From NCBI RefSeq assembly GCF_020215665.1, contig NZ_CP084061.1, forward strand, positions 4,369,001 to 4,433,000: a stretch of 64,000 bases of DNA, written 5' to 3'. A program made the position numbers and the translations under genes. This DNA comes from Blautia parvula (GTDB lineage: Bacteria > Bacillota > Clostridia > Lachnospirales > Lachnospiraceae). A model generated the notes under the pieces. It saw only the letters and a list, made by a program, of their open reading frames with translations. It made no database searches and was not told where the DNA came from. This document shows, one piece after another, positions 35,173 through 43,746 of the stretch (positions are counted from its first letter, which is position 1; the number at the start of each line of letters is the position of its first letter).

Positions 35173-35955
35173 ATGGAGATTAAGGAATTTCAGGCGAAGC
35201 TCAGTGAAGCACTGGGATTGGCAGTGGAAAATGGAAAGAAAATACATGCAGATACAGTGGAAGGGATTTTCGCAGGCAACGGCCTGACAGAAGGCCAGAT
35301 GCAGAAAGTGTATGAATATCTGGCTATACAGGGAATCCAGGTAGACGGAAGAGGTCCGGGAAGCGCAGCGGCAGACGGCCAAACCGGCAGCGAAGCACCC
35401 GTCACAACAGCCGCCGGTATCCCGGCAGACAGCGAAGCAGTACCTCTCACCCAGGAGGAAACAGAGTATCTGGAAGAATACGAGAACACGCTGAAGGATA
35501 TTCCTCCCGAAAAGCCGGGAGAAAGGGAAATCCTTTTTGAAAAGGCTCTGAAACAGGAAGAGTCAGCAAAAAAGCGCCTGGCCGAATTATACATGACAGA
35601 AGTGGTGAAAACAGCCAGAGAGCTGAAGCAAGAGGAGATTTTCATTGGAGATATGATTGCCGAAGGGAACATCGGTCTTCTGACAGCTATTGAAATGCTG
35701 CATGAAGCAGGAGATTATAACACCTTTTTGTGCGGCGAGATCAGAAATGCAATGCTTCTTATGGTGGAAGAGCAGACAGACCAGAAGCAGAGGGATGACA
35801 TTCTCGTGGAAAAGGTCCGTGACCTGGAGACAAAAATAAAAGAGCTTCTGGAGGACGATGATGTCAAATACAGTGTAGACGAACTGGCCGCGTTCCTGGA
35901 CATGGACGTGGAGGAAATCCAGGCCGTACTGCGCCTGACCGGTGAGGATAAATAG
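35173..35955 (+). CDS. Degenerate sigma-70-like protein lacking region 4
   Basis: The protein has 260 residues. Residues 1-58 resemble sigma region 1.1, ending VYEYLAIQGIQVDG, and a Gly/Ala/Thr linker follows. LTQEETEYLEEYENTL resembles region 1.2. About 132-175 matches region 2.1-2.2, including AKKRLAELYMTEVVKTAREL and DMIAEGNIGLLTAIEML (compare the core-binding DLIQEGNIGLM). The segment where region 2.3-2.4 should supply melting aromatics and -10 contacts reads DYNTFLCGEIRNAMLLMVEE and has lost most of them. A region 3-like helix pair (SVDELAAFLDMDVEEIQAVL) ends the protein; region 4 is absent. It could bind RNA polymerase core without normal promoter recognition. AAGGAGG precedes the start. 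Confidence 0.7.
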   Translation: MEIKEFQAKLSEALGLAVENGKKIHADTVEGIFAGNGLTEGQMQKVYEYLAIQGIQVDGRGPGSAAADGQTGSEAPVTTAAGIPADSEAVPLTQEETEYLEEYENTLKDIPPEKPGEREILFEKALKQEESAKKRLAELYMTEVVKTARELKQEEIFIGDMIAEGNIGLLTAIEMLHEAGDYNTFLCGEIRNAMLLMVEEQTDQKQRDDILVEKVRDLETKIKELLEDDDVKYSVDELAAFLDMDVEEIQAVLRLTGEDK

Positions 35956-35970
35956 CACGGAGGTGCCCAT

Positions 35971-36636
35971 ATGGATATCACAAAGTATGAAGAAGGTTTT
36001 TACATTCTGGATGACGGCAGAGTGCGGGAATTCCTAATTACAGGTGAGGAGGAAGCCCTGCTCATAGATACGGGCTTTGCTGACTCCCGGACCGCGGAAG
36101 AAGCGGAAAAGCTGACAAACCTGCCGCTGAAAGCAGTTCTCACTCACGGAGATATGGACCACGCCGGAGGTCTGTCGGATTTTCATGAATGCTGGGTACA
36201 TGCCGGGGATGCGCATATGATTCCACAGAATATATCTGTTCATGAACTGCAGGAAGGTGAGCATATCACTGCCGGCAATTATGATTTTGAGATCATTCAC
36301 ATACCGGGACACACTTACGGAAGTATCGCATTGCTGGACCGGGACAAAAGGCTTCTCCTTCCCGGTGATACAGTTCAGAAATCAGGTCCTATTTTCATGT
36401 TTGGTGAAAACAGAAACCTGGATCTGTATATAGAAAGCCTTAAAAAACTGCTGGGGTATGCAGACTGGGCGGAAGTGATTCTTCCATCCCATCACGGCTG
36501 CCCTGTTTCCCGGGAATATATCTCTTACTGTCTGGAAGATGCCATGGAACTGAGAAAAGGAACTTTGGAGGGAAAAGACCATCCCAGTCTGCCCTGCAGA
36601 AGCTACAGAGGAAAATGGACGGAGTTTTACTTCTGA
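35971..36636 (+). CDS. Metallo-beta-lactamase-fold hydrolase
   Basis: The protein has 221 residues. It has the MBL metal motif as THGDMDHAGG (HxxxDH with Asp in place of the usual second His), a further metal His in IIHIPGHTYGSIAL, an Asp in LLPGDTVQ and a late His in LPSHHGCPV. This layout resembles small glyoxalase II-like hydrolases, but the substrate cannot be told. It starts 15 bp after the sigma-like gene (AGGTG before ATG), so the two are probably co-transcribed. It is cytoplasmic, with no signal peptide. Confidence 0.8.
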   Translation: MDITKYEEGFYILDDGRVREFLITGEEEALLIDTGFADSRTAEEAEKLTNLPLKAVLTHGDMDHAGGLSDFHECWVHAGDAHMIPQNISVHELQEGEHITAGNYDFEIIHIPGHTYGSIALLDRDKRLLLPGDTVQKSGPIFMFGENRNLDLYIESLKKLLGYADWAEVILPSHHGCPVSREYISYCLEDAMELRKGTLEGKDHPSLPCRSYRGKWTEFYF

Positions 36637-36694
36637 TATATGGAGCGGGTTTGGCAATTCATATATTTTTAATAGAATAAACAGACCTTCTTCA

Positions 36695-36723
36695 TTGAAT
36701 AATTGTCTGAAAAGTGGCATACT
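36695..36723 (+). promoter_or_regulatory. Possible promoter for ftsH
   Basis: TTGAAT (36695-36700), 17 bp, CATACT (36718-36723); each box matches the consensus at 4 of 6 positions. It is in the AT-rich gap before ftsH, about 50 bp upstream of the start. Confidence 0.45.
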
Positions 36724-36772
36724 TAAAACAGAGATTTCCTGACAAGAGCAGGGGATCACGGAGGAAAAATAT

Positions 36773-38644
36773 ATGGAAGTAAAAGACAAAAAACCCAAAA
36801 AACCAATCATGTTTTACTATGCTATCGTCATAGTTGTTCTGATTCTTCTGAACACGCTGCTGGTTCCTTCTATTGCGGAGAGAAGCATTAAGGAAGTCAG
36901 GTATGACCAGTTCCTGAGCGACTTAAAAGGCAGCAGGATAGATGAGGTAAGCCTTGATGATGATACGATTTATTATACGATAAAGAACGGTGAGAAAACC
37001 CAGGTTTACAAGACCGGAAGGATTAATGACCAGCAGGAAGTGGAGCGTCTGGACAATGCGAAAGTGAAGTTCGGCAAAGAGATTCCTAAAAAACAATCTC
37101 CCATCCTGACATTCCTTCTCTCCTGGATCATCCCGATCGCCATTTTCTTATTCATCGGCAACTGGCTGAGCAAGAAAATGATGAGTGGTATGGGCGGCGG
37201 AGCCGGAGCCATGAGCTTTGGCAAGAGTAATGCCAAGATCTATGTGAAATCTTCCACAGGCATCCGGTTTACCGATGTAGCAGGTGAGGATGAGGCAAAG
37301 GATCTGCTTACAGAGATTGTGGATTATCTGCACAATCCCGACCAGTACCGGGAAATCGGTGCATCCATGCCAAAGGGAGCCCTTTTGGTAGGCCCTCCGG
37401 GAACCGGTAAGACACTTCTGGCAAAGGCTGTGGCCGGCGAGGCCAACGTACCGTTTTTCTCCATTTCCGGTTCAGAGTTCGTGGAGATGTTCGTCGGTAT
37501 GGGCGCGGCAAAAGTACGTGACTTGTTTAAGCAGGCAAATGAAAAAGCACCGTGTATCGTATTTATTGATGAGATTGATACTATTGGTAAGAAGCGTGAC
37601 GGAAATATCAGCGGCAATGACGAGCGGGAACAGACCCTGAATCAGCTTCTGACGGAGATGGATGGTTTCGACGGATCAAAGGGTGTTGTGATCCTGGCGG
37701 CAACCAACCGTCCGGATTCCCTGGACCCGGCGCTGCTTCGTCCGGGACGTTTTGACAGGCGTATTCCGGTAGAACTTCCTGATTTACAGGGACGTGAGGA
37801 GATACTGAAAGTACACGCAAAGAAGATCAAGATATCCGACAATGTGGATTTCCGCGAGATCGCCAAGGCTGCATCCGGGGCATCCGGAGCCGAGCTGGCG
37901 AACATTGTGAATGAAGCGGCACTGCGGGCTGTCCGCGACAGAAGAAAATTTGCCACGCAGGCAGATATGGAGGAGAGCATTGAGGTAGTCATTGCTGGTT
38001 ACCAGAAGAAAAACCGCGTGCTCTCCGAGAAAGAGAAACTTATTGTATCCTACCACGAGATTGGGCATGCGCTGGTTGCAGCCATGCAGACGGATTCCGC
38101 ACCTGTCCATAAGATTACCATTATACCAAGGACATCCGGCGCACTGGGCTACACCATGCAGGTGGAGGACGGGGAACATTTCCTTATGTCCAAGGAAGAA
38201 CTGGAGAATAAAATTGCTACCTTCACAGGAGGACGCGCGGCAGAGGAACTGATTTTCCACTCTGTCACAACCGGCGCATCCAATGATATAGAACAGGCAA
38301 CAAAGCTGGCCCGTGGCATGATCACCAGGTTCGGTATGAGCGATGAGTTCGATATGGTTGCCATGGAAAATGTGACGAATCAGTACCTGGGCGGTGATTC
38401 CTCCCTGTCCTGCTCCTTCGAGACCCAGACCATGATTGATAAAAAGGTGGTAGAGCTGGTCAGAACACAGCATGAAAAGGCATATAAGATCCTGAAAGAC
38501 AATATCGGCAAGCTCCATGAGCTGGCAAAATACCTCTTTGAAAATGAGACTATAACAGGGGAAGAGTTCATGAAAATCTTAAGTACCCCGCTGCCTCAGA
38601 TTCAGGAGAATCAGGAACCGCAGGCAATAGAAACAGCGGAATAG
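36773..38644 (+). CDS. ftsH: ATP-dependent zinc metalloprotease FtsH
   Basis: The protein has 623 residues. It is a membrane-anchored hexameric AAA+ protease that degrades unstable or damaged membrane and soluble proteins. Two transmembrane helices flank an extracytoplasmic domain (about 12-32 and 110-128). AAA motifs: Walker A GPPGTGKT (207-214), Walker [13 protein letters not shown], and [23 protein letters not shown]. The zinc protease site is HEIGH (H428, E429, H432) with a third acidic ligand later. A Gly-rich stretch [14 protein letters not shown] follows TM2. GGAGG precedes the start. No terminator is seen before the MNT gene 23 bp downstream, so readthrough into the toxin-antitoxin-like pair is possible. 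Confidence 0.96.
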   Translation: MEVKDKKPKKPIMFYYAIVIVVLILLNTLLVPSIAERSIKEVRYDQFLSDLKGSRIDEVSLDDDTIYYTIKNGEKTQVYKTGRINDQQEVERLDNAKVKFGKEIPKKQSPILTFLLSWIIPIAIFLFIGNWLSKKMMSGMGGGAGAMSFGKSNAKIYVKSSTGIRFTDVAGEDEAKDLLTEIVDYLHNPDQYREIGASMPKGALLVGPPGTGKTLLAKAVAGEANVPFFSISGSEFVEMFVGMGAAKVRDLFKQANEKAPCIVFIDEIDTIGKKRDGNISGNDEREQTLNQLLTEMDGFDGSKGVVILAATNRPDSLDPALLRPGRFDRRIPVELPDLQGREEILKVHAKKIKISDNVDFREIAKAASGASGAELANIVNEAALRAVRDRRKFATQADMEESIEVVIAGYQKKNRVLSEKEKLIVSYHEIGHALVAAMQTDSAPVHKITIIPRTSGALGYTMQVEDGEHFLMSKEELENKIATFTGGRAAEELIFHSVTTGASNDIEQATKLARGMITRFGMSDEFDMVAMENVTNQYLGGDSSLSCSFETQTMIDKKVVELVRTQHEKAYKILKDNIGKLHELAKYLFENETITGEEFMKILSTPLPQIQENQEPQAIETAE

Positions 38645-38667
38645 ATGTTTTGTCAAGGAGGTGTAAA

Positions 38668-39009
38668 ATGTTAGATGCAATGGAAAGACGGCTGAAGCAA
38701 TATACAGAAGAGATTGCAAAGATATATGGCAAGCACCTGAAGTCTGTTATTCTATATGGATCTTATGCGAGAGGAGATTATACGGAGGATTCAGATATTG
38801 ATATCATGATTCTGCTGGATTTGACAGATATGGAGATTAAAAGTTATAGACATGATTTATCCGATATGACGTATGACTTTAATATGGATTATGATTTGGA
38901 TATTAAACCTATGGCAAAGAACGAGGATCATTTTAAAAAGTGGTTAAATGTGTATCCTTTTTATGCCAATGTGGAAAGAGAAGGAGTGAAGCTGTTTGAT
39001 GCAGCATAA
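38668..39009 (+). CDS. mntA: MNT-type nucleotidyltransferase (antitoxin-like)
   Basis: The protein has 113 residues. ATG at 38668 is preceded by AAGGAGG; a longer frame from TTG 38650 is unlikely. It has the minimal nucleotidyltransferase signature GSYARGDYTEDSDIDIMI, with G31-S32, D43 and D45, and a third Asp in DYDLDIKP. Proteins like this pair with HEPN RNases, and in studied pairs the MNT protein AMPylates and silences the HEPN toxin. The HEPN gene overlaps it by 11 bp. Its base composition is more AT-rich than ftsH, consistent with an accessory origin. Confidence 0.85.
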   Translation: MLDAMERRLKQYTEEIAKIYGKHLKSVILYGSYARGDYTEDSDIDIMILLDLTDMEIKSYRHDLSDMTYDFNMDYDLDIKPMAKNEDHFKKWLNVYPFYANVEREGVKLFDAA

Positions 39010-39406
39010 CGGAAATGGGACCAGAGAAGATTTGGTCTTGTATCGCATTGAAACTGCAAAAAGTGATATCAATTCTGCGAAGATTCTGCTTGAAGCGGGC
39101 GAATTTCGAGGCGCTAATAATAGAGCGTATTATGGAATCTATCATGGGATCTCAGCTATTCATGCTCTAGATGGAAATGTTTACAAGAGGCATAAAGATG
39201 CGCTTGCAAATTTTAACAAAAATTATATTAAAACAGAAGTTTTTCCAAAGACCCTGGGCAGAAAAATAGCAGAAGCTGAAGAAATACGTCACGCCAGTGA
39301 TTATGACGATTTTTATATTGCAACAAGAGAAGAAGCGGAAGAGCAGATTCTTACTGCAGAGGAACTGATTGACTGTATAGAAAAGTTTGTCAGAGAAAAA
39401 TTCTAA
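38999..39406 (+). CDS. hepT: HEPN-domain protein (toxin-like RNase)
   Basis: The protein has 135 residues and starts at ATG 38999 inside the end of the MNT gene. It is all-helical, of the HEPN type. The candidate catalytic motif Rx6H is R42 to H49 (NRAYYGIYHG), close to the Rx4-6H motif of HEPN RNases; EIRHASDYDDFYIATREEAE is the second conserved block. In MNT-HEPN pairs the HEPN protein is an RNA-cleaving toxin or tRNA-targeting RNase kept off by the nucleotidyltransferase. Whether this one is active cannot be judged, because the motif spacing is at the limit. A strong terminator follows. Confidence 0.8.
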   Translation: MQHNGNGTREDLVLYRIETAKSDINSAKILLEAGEFRGANNRAYYGIYHGISAIHALDGNVYKRHKDALANFNKNYIKTEVFPKTLGRKIAEAEEIRHASDYDDFYIATREEAEEQILTAEELIDCIEKFVREKF

Positions 39407-39415
39407 ACGCAGGAA

Positions 39416-39486
39416 ACCGGCCTTCGCCGTTTATACCCGGAGCAGCATATCTGCTTCCGTGGATATAACGGCAAGGGCCGGTTTTT
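39416..39486 (+). terminator. Long hairpin terminator after hepT
   Basis: ACCGGCC (39416-39422) pairs with GGCCGGT (39476-39482), extended by inner pairing of GCCGTTTA with TATAACGGC and an apical AGCAG/CTGCT stem, followed by TTTTT. It is an unusually long, partly bulged stem of about 70 nt. Confidence 0.85.
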
Positions 39487-39557
39487 ATTGTCGATTCGTA
39501 ACTGTTGGGCCAGGTCTGCGCATTTACTGCGCTGACCGTGCATAAGGGCAGTTACGT

Positions 39558-40889
39558 TTATTCTTCTTTCGGCAGTATGATATTCAGCAGTATAGCGATC
39601 AGCGTTGCCAGTACCACCGGGCTTTTGCCGAAGATCATAGTCACCCAGCTCGGAAACGTAGCCAGTGCTGCGGATGCCTGTGAGATTCCCATTCCAAGGG
39701 CAGCCGCCAGGCCGACGATGGAGGTGTTTCTGTAGTTCATATCCTCAGAGGTGATCAGCTTCATACCTGTCATTGCAATGGACGCGAAGACAGATACCGT
39801 AGCGCCGCCGAGAACGCACTGGGGAATCGTGGTGAGTAGCGCGGAGAATTTGGGTATCAGTCCGGCTACGCCCAGGATAATGGCTGCCAGCCCCAGCACG
39901 CACCGGTTTACAACCTTTGTGGTTGCCACGATACCTACGTTCTGGCTGTAAGTAGCTGTGGGAAGGCCGCCGAATACGGCACCGATGATATTCATGACAC
40001 CATAGCCCACAATACCGCCCTGCAGCTCCTTGTCACTGGGTTCTCTTCCGAGACCGCCCACTGTGGTTGCCGTGAAGTCACCGATCGCCTGCACGGAGTT
40101 GATGGCAAAAAGAAGGCCGATCGCAACACAGGAAGACACCTCGAAATTGATTCCGAAATGCATAACCTGCGGAAGCTGGAATACGCTGGCAGAGGCCACG
40201 CTGCTGAAGCTTACCATGCCGAAAAAGGCTGAGACCACGTATCCTGCAACCATTCCGATCAGGATGGAAGCCAGTTTTACGATTCCTTTTCCAAAATGGT
40301 TCAATACAGTTACAATGACGAGCGTAAAGATCGCCACGGCCCAGTTCTGCCAGGAACCATAAGTCTCGCTGCTGGTGCCCCCCGCCATATAGTTGATGGC
40401 TGTAGGGTACAGGGAGAGGCCGATGGTGAACACAACGGTCCCGGTGATCAGAGGCGGGAAAAACACCCTGATCTTCCTTACAAGCAGTCCGACTATGATG
40501 GCCACACAGCCGCCCACGATCTGGGATCCCAGTATGGTGGCGACGCCGTAGCCCTCTGCAATGGCCTGCATACTGGGCACATAGGCAAAGCTGACGCCCA
40601 TGATGACCGGCAGGGAGGAGCCGATGTGGAATCCGCTCTTGCTGCCCAGCGGGAAAAGCTGGAGCAGGGTGGAGATTGCGGACACAAAAAGAGCAGCCTG
40701 GATGAGGATCACCTTGTCTCCCTGAGACATGCCTCCGCCGCTGACGGCTCCTGAAACAATGATGGCTGGTGTGACACAGCCGACGATCATGGCGACCACA
40801 TGCTGCAGCGCCAGCGGCAGTACCTGACGAAACGCGGGAATGCCTTCCAGTTCAAAGATACTTCCTTTACCGATTTCCATTCCTTTCAT
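39558..40889 (-). CDS. NCS2-family xanthine/uracil-type permease
   Basis: The protein has 443 residues from ATG 40889, which has GGGGGT 9 nt upstream; a 17-residue longer frame has no site. It is a purine importer of the NAT/NCS2 family, nearer the xanthine/urate branch than UraA. It has about 14 hydrophobic segments. The NAT signature appears as TATYSQNVGIVATTKVVNR (QNxG motif), with LPVIMGVSFAY and SVQAIGDFTATT in the transport core. Xanthine or uric acid is the likely substrate, but the family cannot be split by eye with certainty. It has its own promoter and a leader of about 100 nt. The gene is convergent with hepT and divergent from the exonuclease gene. Confidence 0.88.
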   Translation of the reverse strand: MKGMEIGKGSIFELEGIPAFRQVLPLALQHVVAMIVGCVTPAIIVSGAVSGGGMSQGDKVILIQAALFVSAISTLLQLFPLGSKSGFHIGSSLPVIMGVSFAYVPSMQAIAEGYGVATILGSQIVGGCVAIIVGLLVRKIRVFFPPLITGTVVFTIGLSLYPTAINYMAGGTSSETYGSWQNWAVAIFTLVIVTVLNHFGKGIVKLASILIGMVAGYVVSAFFGMVSFSSVASASVFQLPQVMHFGINFEVSSCVAIGLLFAINSVQAIGDFTATTVGGLGREPSDKELQGGIVGYGVMNIIGAVFGGLPTATYSQNVGIVATTKVVNRCVLGLAAIILGVAGLIPKFSALLTTIPQCVLGGATVSVFASIAMTGMKLITSEDMNYRNTSIVGLAAALGMGISQASAALATFPSWVTMIFGKSPVVLATLIAILLNIILPKEE

Positions 40890-40985
40890 TATGTAATTAC
40901 CCCCATTTGATTTTCCGAAACATCTTGGCCCCATGGTCAAACTGCTGTCCCCGGAAACATTTTATGAAACACGGTATGTTAGATT
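40890..40985 (-). promoter_or_regulatory. Structured leader of the purine permease
   Basis: The transcript leader can form TTTCCG (complement of 40952-40957) with CGGAAA (complement of 40912-40917), a 6-bp stem closing a loop of about 34 nt that contains GGGGCC and TTGACC. The plus strand carries CCGAAACAT (40915-40923) and CCGGAAACAT (40951-40960) as direct repeats, weakly like PurR boxes. It does not match the purine (guanine/adenine) riboswitch core. It may be regulatory; no known class is assigned. Confidence 0.35.
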
Positions 40986-40991
40986 ACTATA

Positions 40992-41020
40992 ATATTAGCA
41001 AATCAGCAGGATATAGTCAA
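40992..41020 (-). promoter_or_regulatory. Promoter of the purine permease
   Basis: On the minus strand TTGACT (41015-41020), 17 bp, TAATAT (40992-40997). It lies back to back with the exonuclease promoter, whose -35 box begins 20 bp away. Confidence 0.65.
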
Positions 41021-41039
41021 TGAAAATTACAAAAATTTT

Positions 41040-41068
41040 TTGATAATCTAAATTTTTTTGTATAACAT
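41040..41068 (+). promoter_or_regulatory. Promoter of the exonuclease gene
   Basis: TTGATA (41040-41045), 17 bp, TAACAT (41063-41068). The start codon at 41177 is about 100 bp downstream. Confidence 0.6.
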
Positions 41069-41176
41069 GAATGAGAATGCCATGTTGCACCTTACAGAGA
41101 ATAATGGTAAAATCAAAAAAGATGAAAAACCACGGGCTGCCGGGAACGAATATAAAGAGAGCTGCAGGACTTAATT

Positions 41177-42133
41177 ATGAACTATATTGTATTTGATTTG
41201 GAATGGAATCAGTGCCCCTATGGTAAGGACAGGGAGAATAAAAGGCTGCCCTTTGAGATTATTGAGATAGGAGCCGTGAAGCTGGATGAGAACAGGAAAA
41301 TGACAGACCAGTTCCATGAGATCGTCAAGCCTTCTGTGTACCACAGGCTGCACTACCGCACAAAAGAAATATTGCATATTGATAAGCAGACACTGGAAAA
41401 CGGTGTTCCGTTCTCCAAGGCGATCCGCAGATTCCTGAAATGGTGCGGGGAAGATGTGATGTTCTGCACCTGGGGCCCCTCTGATCTGGTGGAGCTGCAG
41501 CGCAATATGAAATACTACAGGCTGACCTATCTGCTGGAAGGCCCGCTCCGCTACTACGATGTGCAGAAGCTGTTCGGAATCTCCTGTGAGGGTGACAAGA
41601 CCAGCCGCTCCCTGGAATATGCCATTGATCACATGAAACTGGATAAAGGGGAAAATTTTCACCGGGCGCTCAATGACGCTGTCTACACCGCTGAAATCTT
41701 CGCCCGTCTGCCTATGGACACAGTGAGAAAGTTTTTCTCCATTGACTGCTATCAGAACCCCAAGTCAAAGAGTGAGGAGATCCATACGGTATTTGATGAT
41801 TATTCCAAATACATTTCCAGGGAATTTCCCACAAAAGAGGATGCCATGAAGGACCGGGAGGTGGTCAGTACCCGCTGCTTCTTCTGCGGAAAGACCGCGA
41901 AAAAGAAAATACGCTGGTTTTCTCTTAATCCAAAGACCCACATGTGCCTGGCCTACTGTCCGGAACACGGATATTTCCGGGGTAAGGCAAGACTGAAAAG
42001 GACAGATGAGGGAAAGTATTATGTGGTCAAGACAGTGAAGCAGATCAGTGAGGAAGAAGCTGAGGAAGTAAGGATGAAGAGGGACGCGCTGAGAAAGAAA
42101 AGGCGTGCAAAGAGACACCAGGATTATTATTAG
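41177..42133 (+). CDS. DEDDh-family 3'-5' exonuclease
   Basis: The protein has 318 residues. It has the DnaQ-like fold: ExoI motif YIVFDLEWNQ (D7, E9), ExoII with TWGPSDLVEL and ExoIII with FHRALNDAVYTA, giving the Asp-Glu-Asp-His-Asp set. It resembles the ERI-1/KapD group of small RNA or DNA exonucleases. A C-terminal extension (about 215-290) adds a putative zinc ribbon, RCFFCGKTAKKK and CLAYCPEHGYF, followed by a very basic tail (RKKRRAKRHQDYY) that would suit nucleic acid binding. It is monocistronic, with its own promoter and terminator. Confidence 0.85.
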   Translation: MNYIVFDLEWNQCPYGKDRENKRLPFEIIEIGAVKLDENRKMTDQFHEIVKPSVYHRLHYRTKEILHIDKQTLENGVPFSKAIRRFLKWCGEDVMFCTWGPSDLVELQRNMKYYRLTYLLEGPLRYYDVQKLFGISCEGDKTSRSLEYAIDHMKLDKGENFHRALNDAVYTAEIFARLPMDTVRKFFSIDCYQNPKSKSEEIHTVFDDYSKYISREFPTKEDAMKDREVVSTRCFFCGKTAKKKIRWFSLNPKTHMCLAYCPEHGYFRGKARLKRTDEGKYYVVKTVKQISEEEAEEVRMKRDALRKKRRAKRHQDYY

Positions 42134-42137
42134 AGTG

Positions 42138-42190
42138 AAAAACCCCATCGGAAAGCTGCCGGAATCCGACAGCCTTCCGATGGGGTTTTA
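42138..42190. terminator. Bidirectional terminator
   Basis: AAACCCCATCGGAA pairs with TTCCGATGGGGTTT, flanked by A on the left and T on the right. It sits between the exonuclease gene (plus) and the response-regulator gene (minus) and can serve both. Confidence 0.9.
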
Positions 42191-42208
42191 TGCAGGATGG
42201 GCCCGGCC

Positions 42209-43726
42209 TCATCCCCGGAATTCTTTAGGAGTCATCCCCACATACTTTTTAAATATGGCGGAGAAGTAAGCCGGGTCATTGAATCCCACCTGTTCCGCAA
42301 TCTCGTAAGTCAGTATGGATCTGTCCGAGAGAAGTTCCTTTGCCCGCTCGATCCGTTTCAGGTTGATGAAATCCGTTATGGTATGTCCGGTCTCCTTCTT
42401 GAAGGTCCGGCTCAGATAGGAGGGATTCACATGCACATGTCCGGCAAGCTGCTCCAGGGTGATAGGCTCCTTTAGATTTTCTGTTATGTAGGCAATGGAG
42501 TCTTTTACGGTTTTGCTGTAGCTTATTTCAGAGGCCAGGAGTGTTTCCCTCAGGATTTTGAGCAGGCTTTTCACAATACTTTCCAGCTCGAAGATATTGG
42601 ATGAATTCTCAATGGAATGCAGCAGGTTGTTATCCGGCATTTCCAGGCCCTTTTCCAGCAGAATGTGGGTGCCGGTGTAATAAATGTGGATACAGAGATT
42701 CTTCACATCACTGGATTTGGCAAAATTACTCTGCAGTTTGATAAAAATACTGTTTAAAATCTGTTCCGCCGCGTCGAAATCCAGGCTGATGATGGCGTTT
42801 TCCAACTCATAGACAGACAGTGTCTCCCCGGCGGAGAGGGTATAATCCTCAGCGGTTCCCTGCTCCTGGTAAAAGGCAATGTTGTCCTGGGAGTAGAAGT
42901 TCAGCGTCAGCGCCCGGATGGATTCAAAGACCGCCACAGAATATTCCCCCGGGCTTGTGTGGTGGCTGCTGATGCCGATGGTCAGTTTCTGTTCATAGAA
43001 GGAATCCGCCATGGCTGTGATGTCACGGCAGTTCTGCAGCAGCTCCCGGGGAACGGCAGGGCATCTGCCGGTGCAGGCAGGGTAAAAATAGATGGCAATG
43101 ATCAGGTTGTTATATCGGTAGCAGTAACTGTTTGATTTAAGCTTGATTATAATCTCCTTCAGGGCGGATATATTTCCGGCATAAGGTATGAACTGAAAGG
43201 CAGCCACATAATAGCTTTCCAGGGATATATTATATTCTTTCAGCCTGGCTGCCAGTGTGTCGGAGTAGGAGGCATCTGTGAGCTCTTGGAGAAGCTGGTC
43301 TATCATGAAGGCTACATCAGACTTCTTTGCCGTGTTTTTCTGCCTGGAGGCTATGATCTTCTTCTGCGCGCTCTGTACAGAGGCCACGACTTGTTCTATG
43401 GAGATTGGCTTGAGCAGAAAATCGCTTACGTTGTATTTGATGGCGGTTTTGGCGTACTCGAAGTCAGCATATCCGGTCAGGATTATGACCTTGATTTCCG
43501 GATAATGCTCCATCACATATTTGGCCAGGTCAAGGCCGTCGGATTCCGGCATGCGGATATCCGTTATAATAATATCTACCGGATTCTCTTTCAGTTTTTC
43601 AATGGCTTCCAGCCCGTCACTGGCGGTGTCCTGGATAATGCAGTCAATGGCTTCCCAGTTCACCACCTGGGTCAGTCCTTTTCTTATGGTGGTTTCGTCA
43701 TCCACGATCATCAGGTGAAATATCAT
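42209..43726 (-). CDS. AraC-type response regulator (YesN-like)
   Basis: The protein has 505 residues. The receiver domain (1-120) has the acidic pair at D9-D10 and phosphoacceptor D56 (IIITDIRMPESDG), plus Thr/Lys switch residues (ILTGYADFEYA, FLLKPISIEQ). A middle region of about 260 residues is typical of the YesN group. The C-terminal AraC DNA-binding domain has two HTH units ending QVGFNDPAYFSAIFKKYVGM then TPKEFRG. It is 20 bp after the kinase gene in the same direction, with GGAGG before its start. The pair divergently faces the ABC sugar importer at 45784 and probably controls it. Confidence 0.95.
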   Translation of the reverse strand: MIFHLMIVDDETTIRKGLTQVVNWEAIDCIIQDTASDGLEAIEKLKENPVDIIITDIRMPESDGLDLAKYVMEHYPEIKVIILTGYADFEYAKTAIKYNVSDFLLKPISIEQVVASVQSAQKKIIASRQKNTAKKSDVAFMIDQLLQELTDASYSDTLAARLKEYNISLESYYVAAFQFIPYAGNISALKEIIIKLKSNSYCYRYNNLIIAIYFYPACTGRCPAVPRELLQNCRDITAMADSFYEQKLTIGISSHHTSPGEYSVAVFESIRALTLNFYSQDNIAFYQEQGTAEDYTLSAGETLSVYELENAIISLDFDAAEQILNSIFIKLQSNFAKSSDVKNLCIHIYYTGTHILLEKGLEMPDNNLLHSIENSSNIFELESIVKSLLKILRETLLASEISYSKTVKDSIAYITENLKEPITLEQLAGHVHVNPSYLSRTFKKETGHTITDFINLKRIERAKELLSDRSILTYEIAEQVGFNDPAYFSAIFKKYVGMTPKEFRG

Positions 43727-43746
43727 AATGTGTTTCCTCCGTACAG

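Noticed and set aside
37784-38518. A 244-codon minus-strand frame opposite ftsH
   Set aside because: It is an antisense shadow of a highly conserved gene and has no start context.
40890-40985. Purine riboswitch before the NCS2 permease
   Set aside because: The junction consensus and paired loop sequences are absent.
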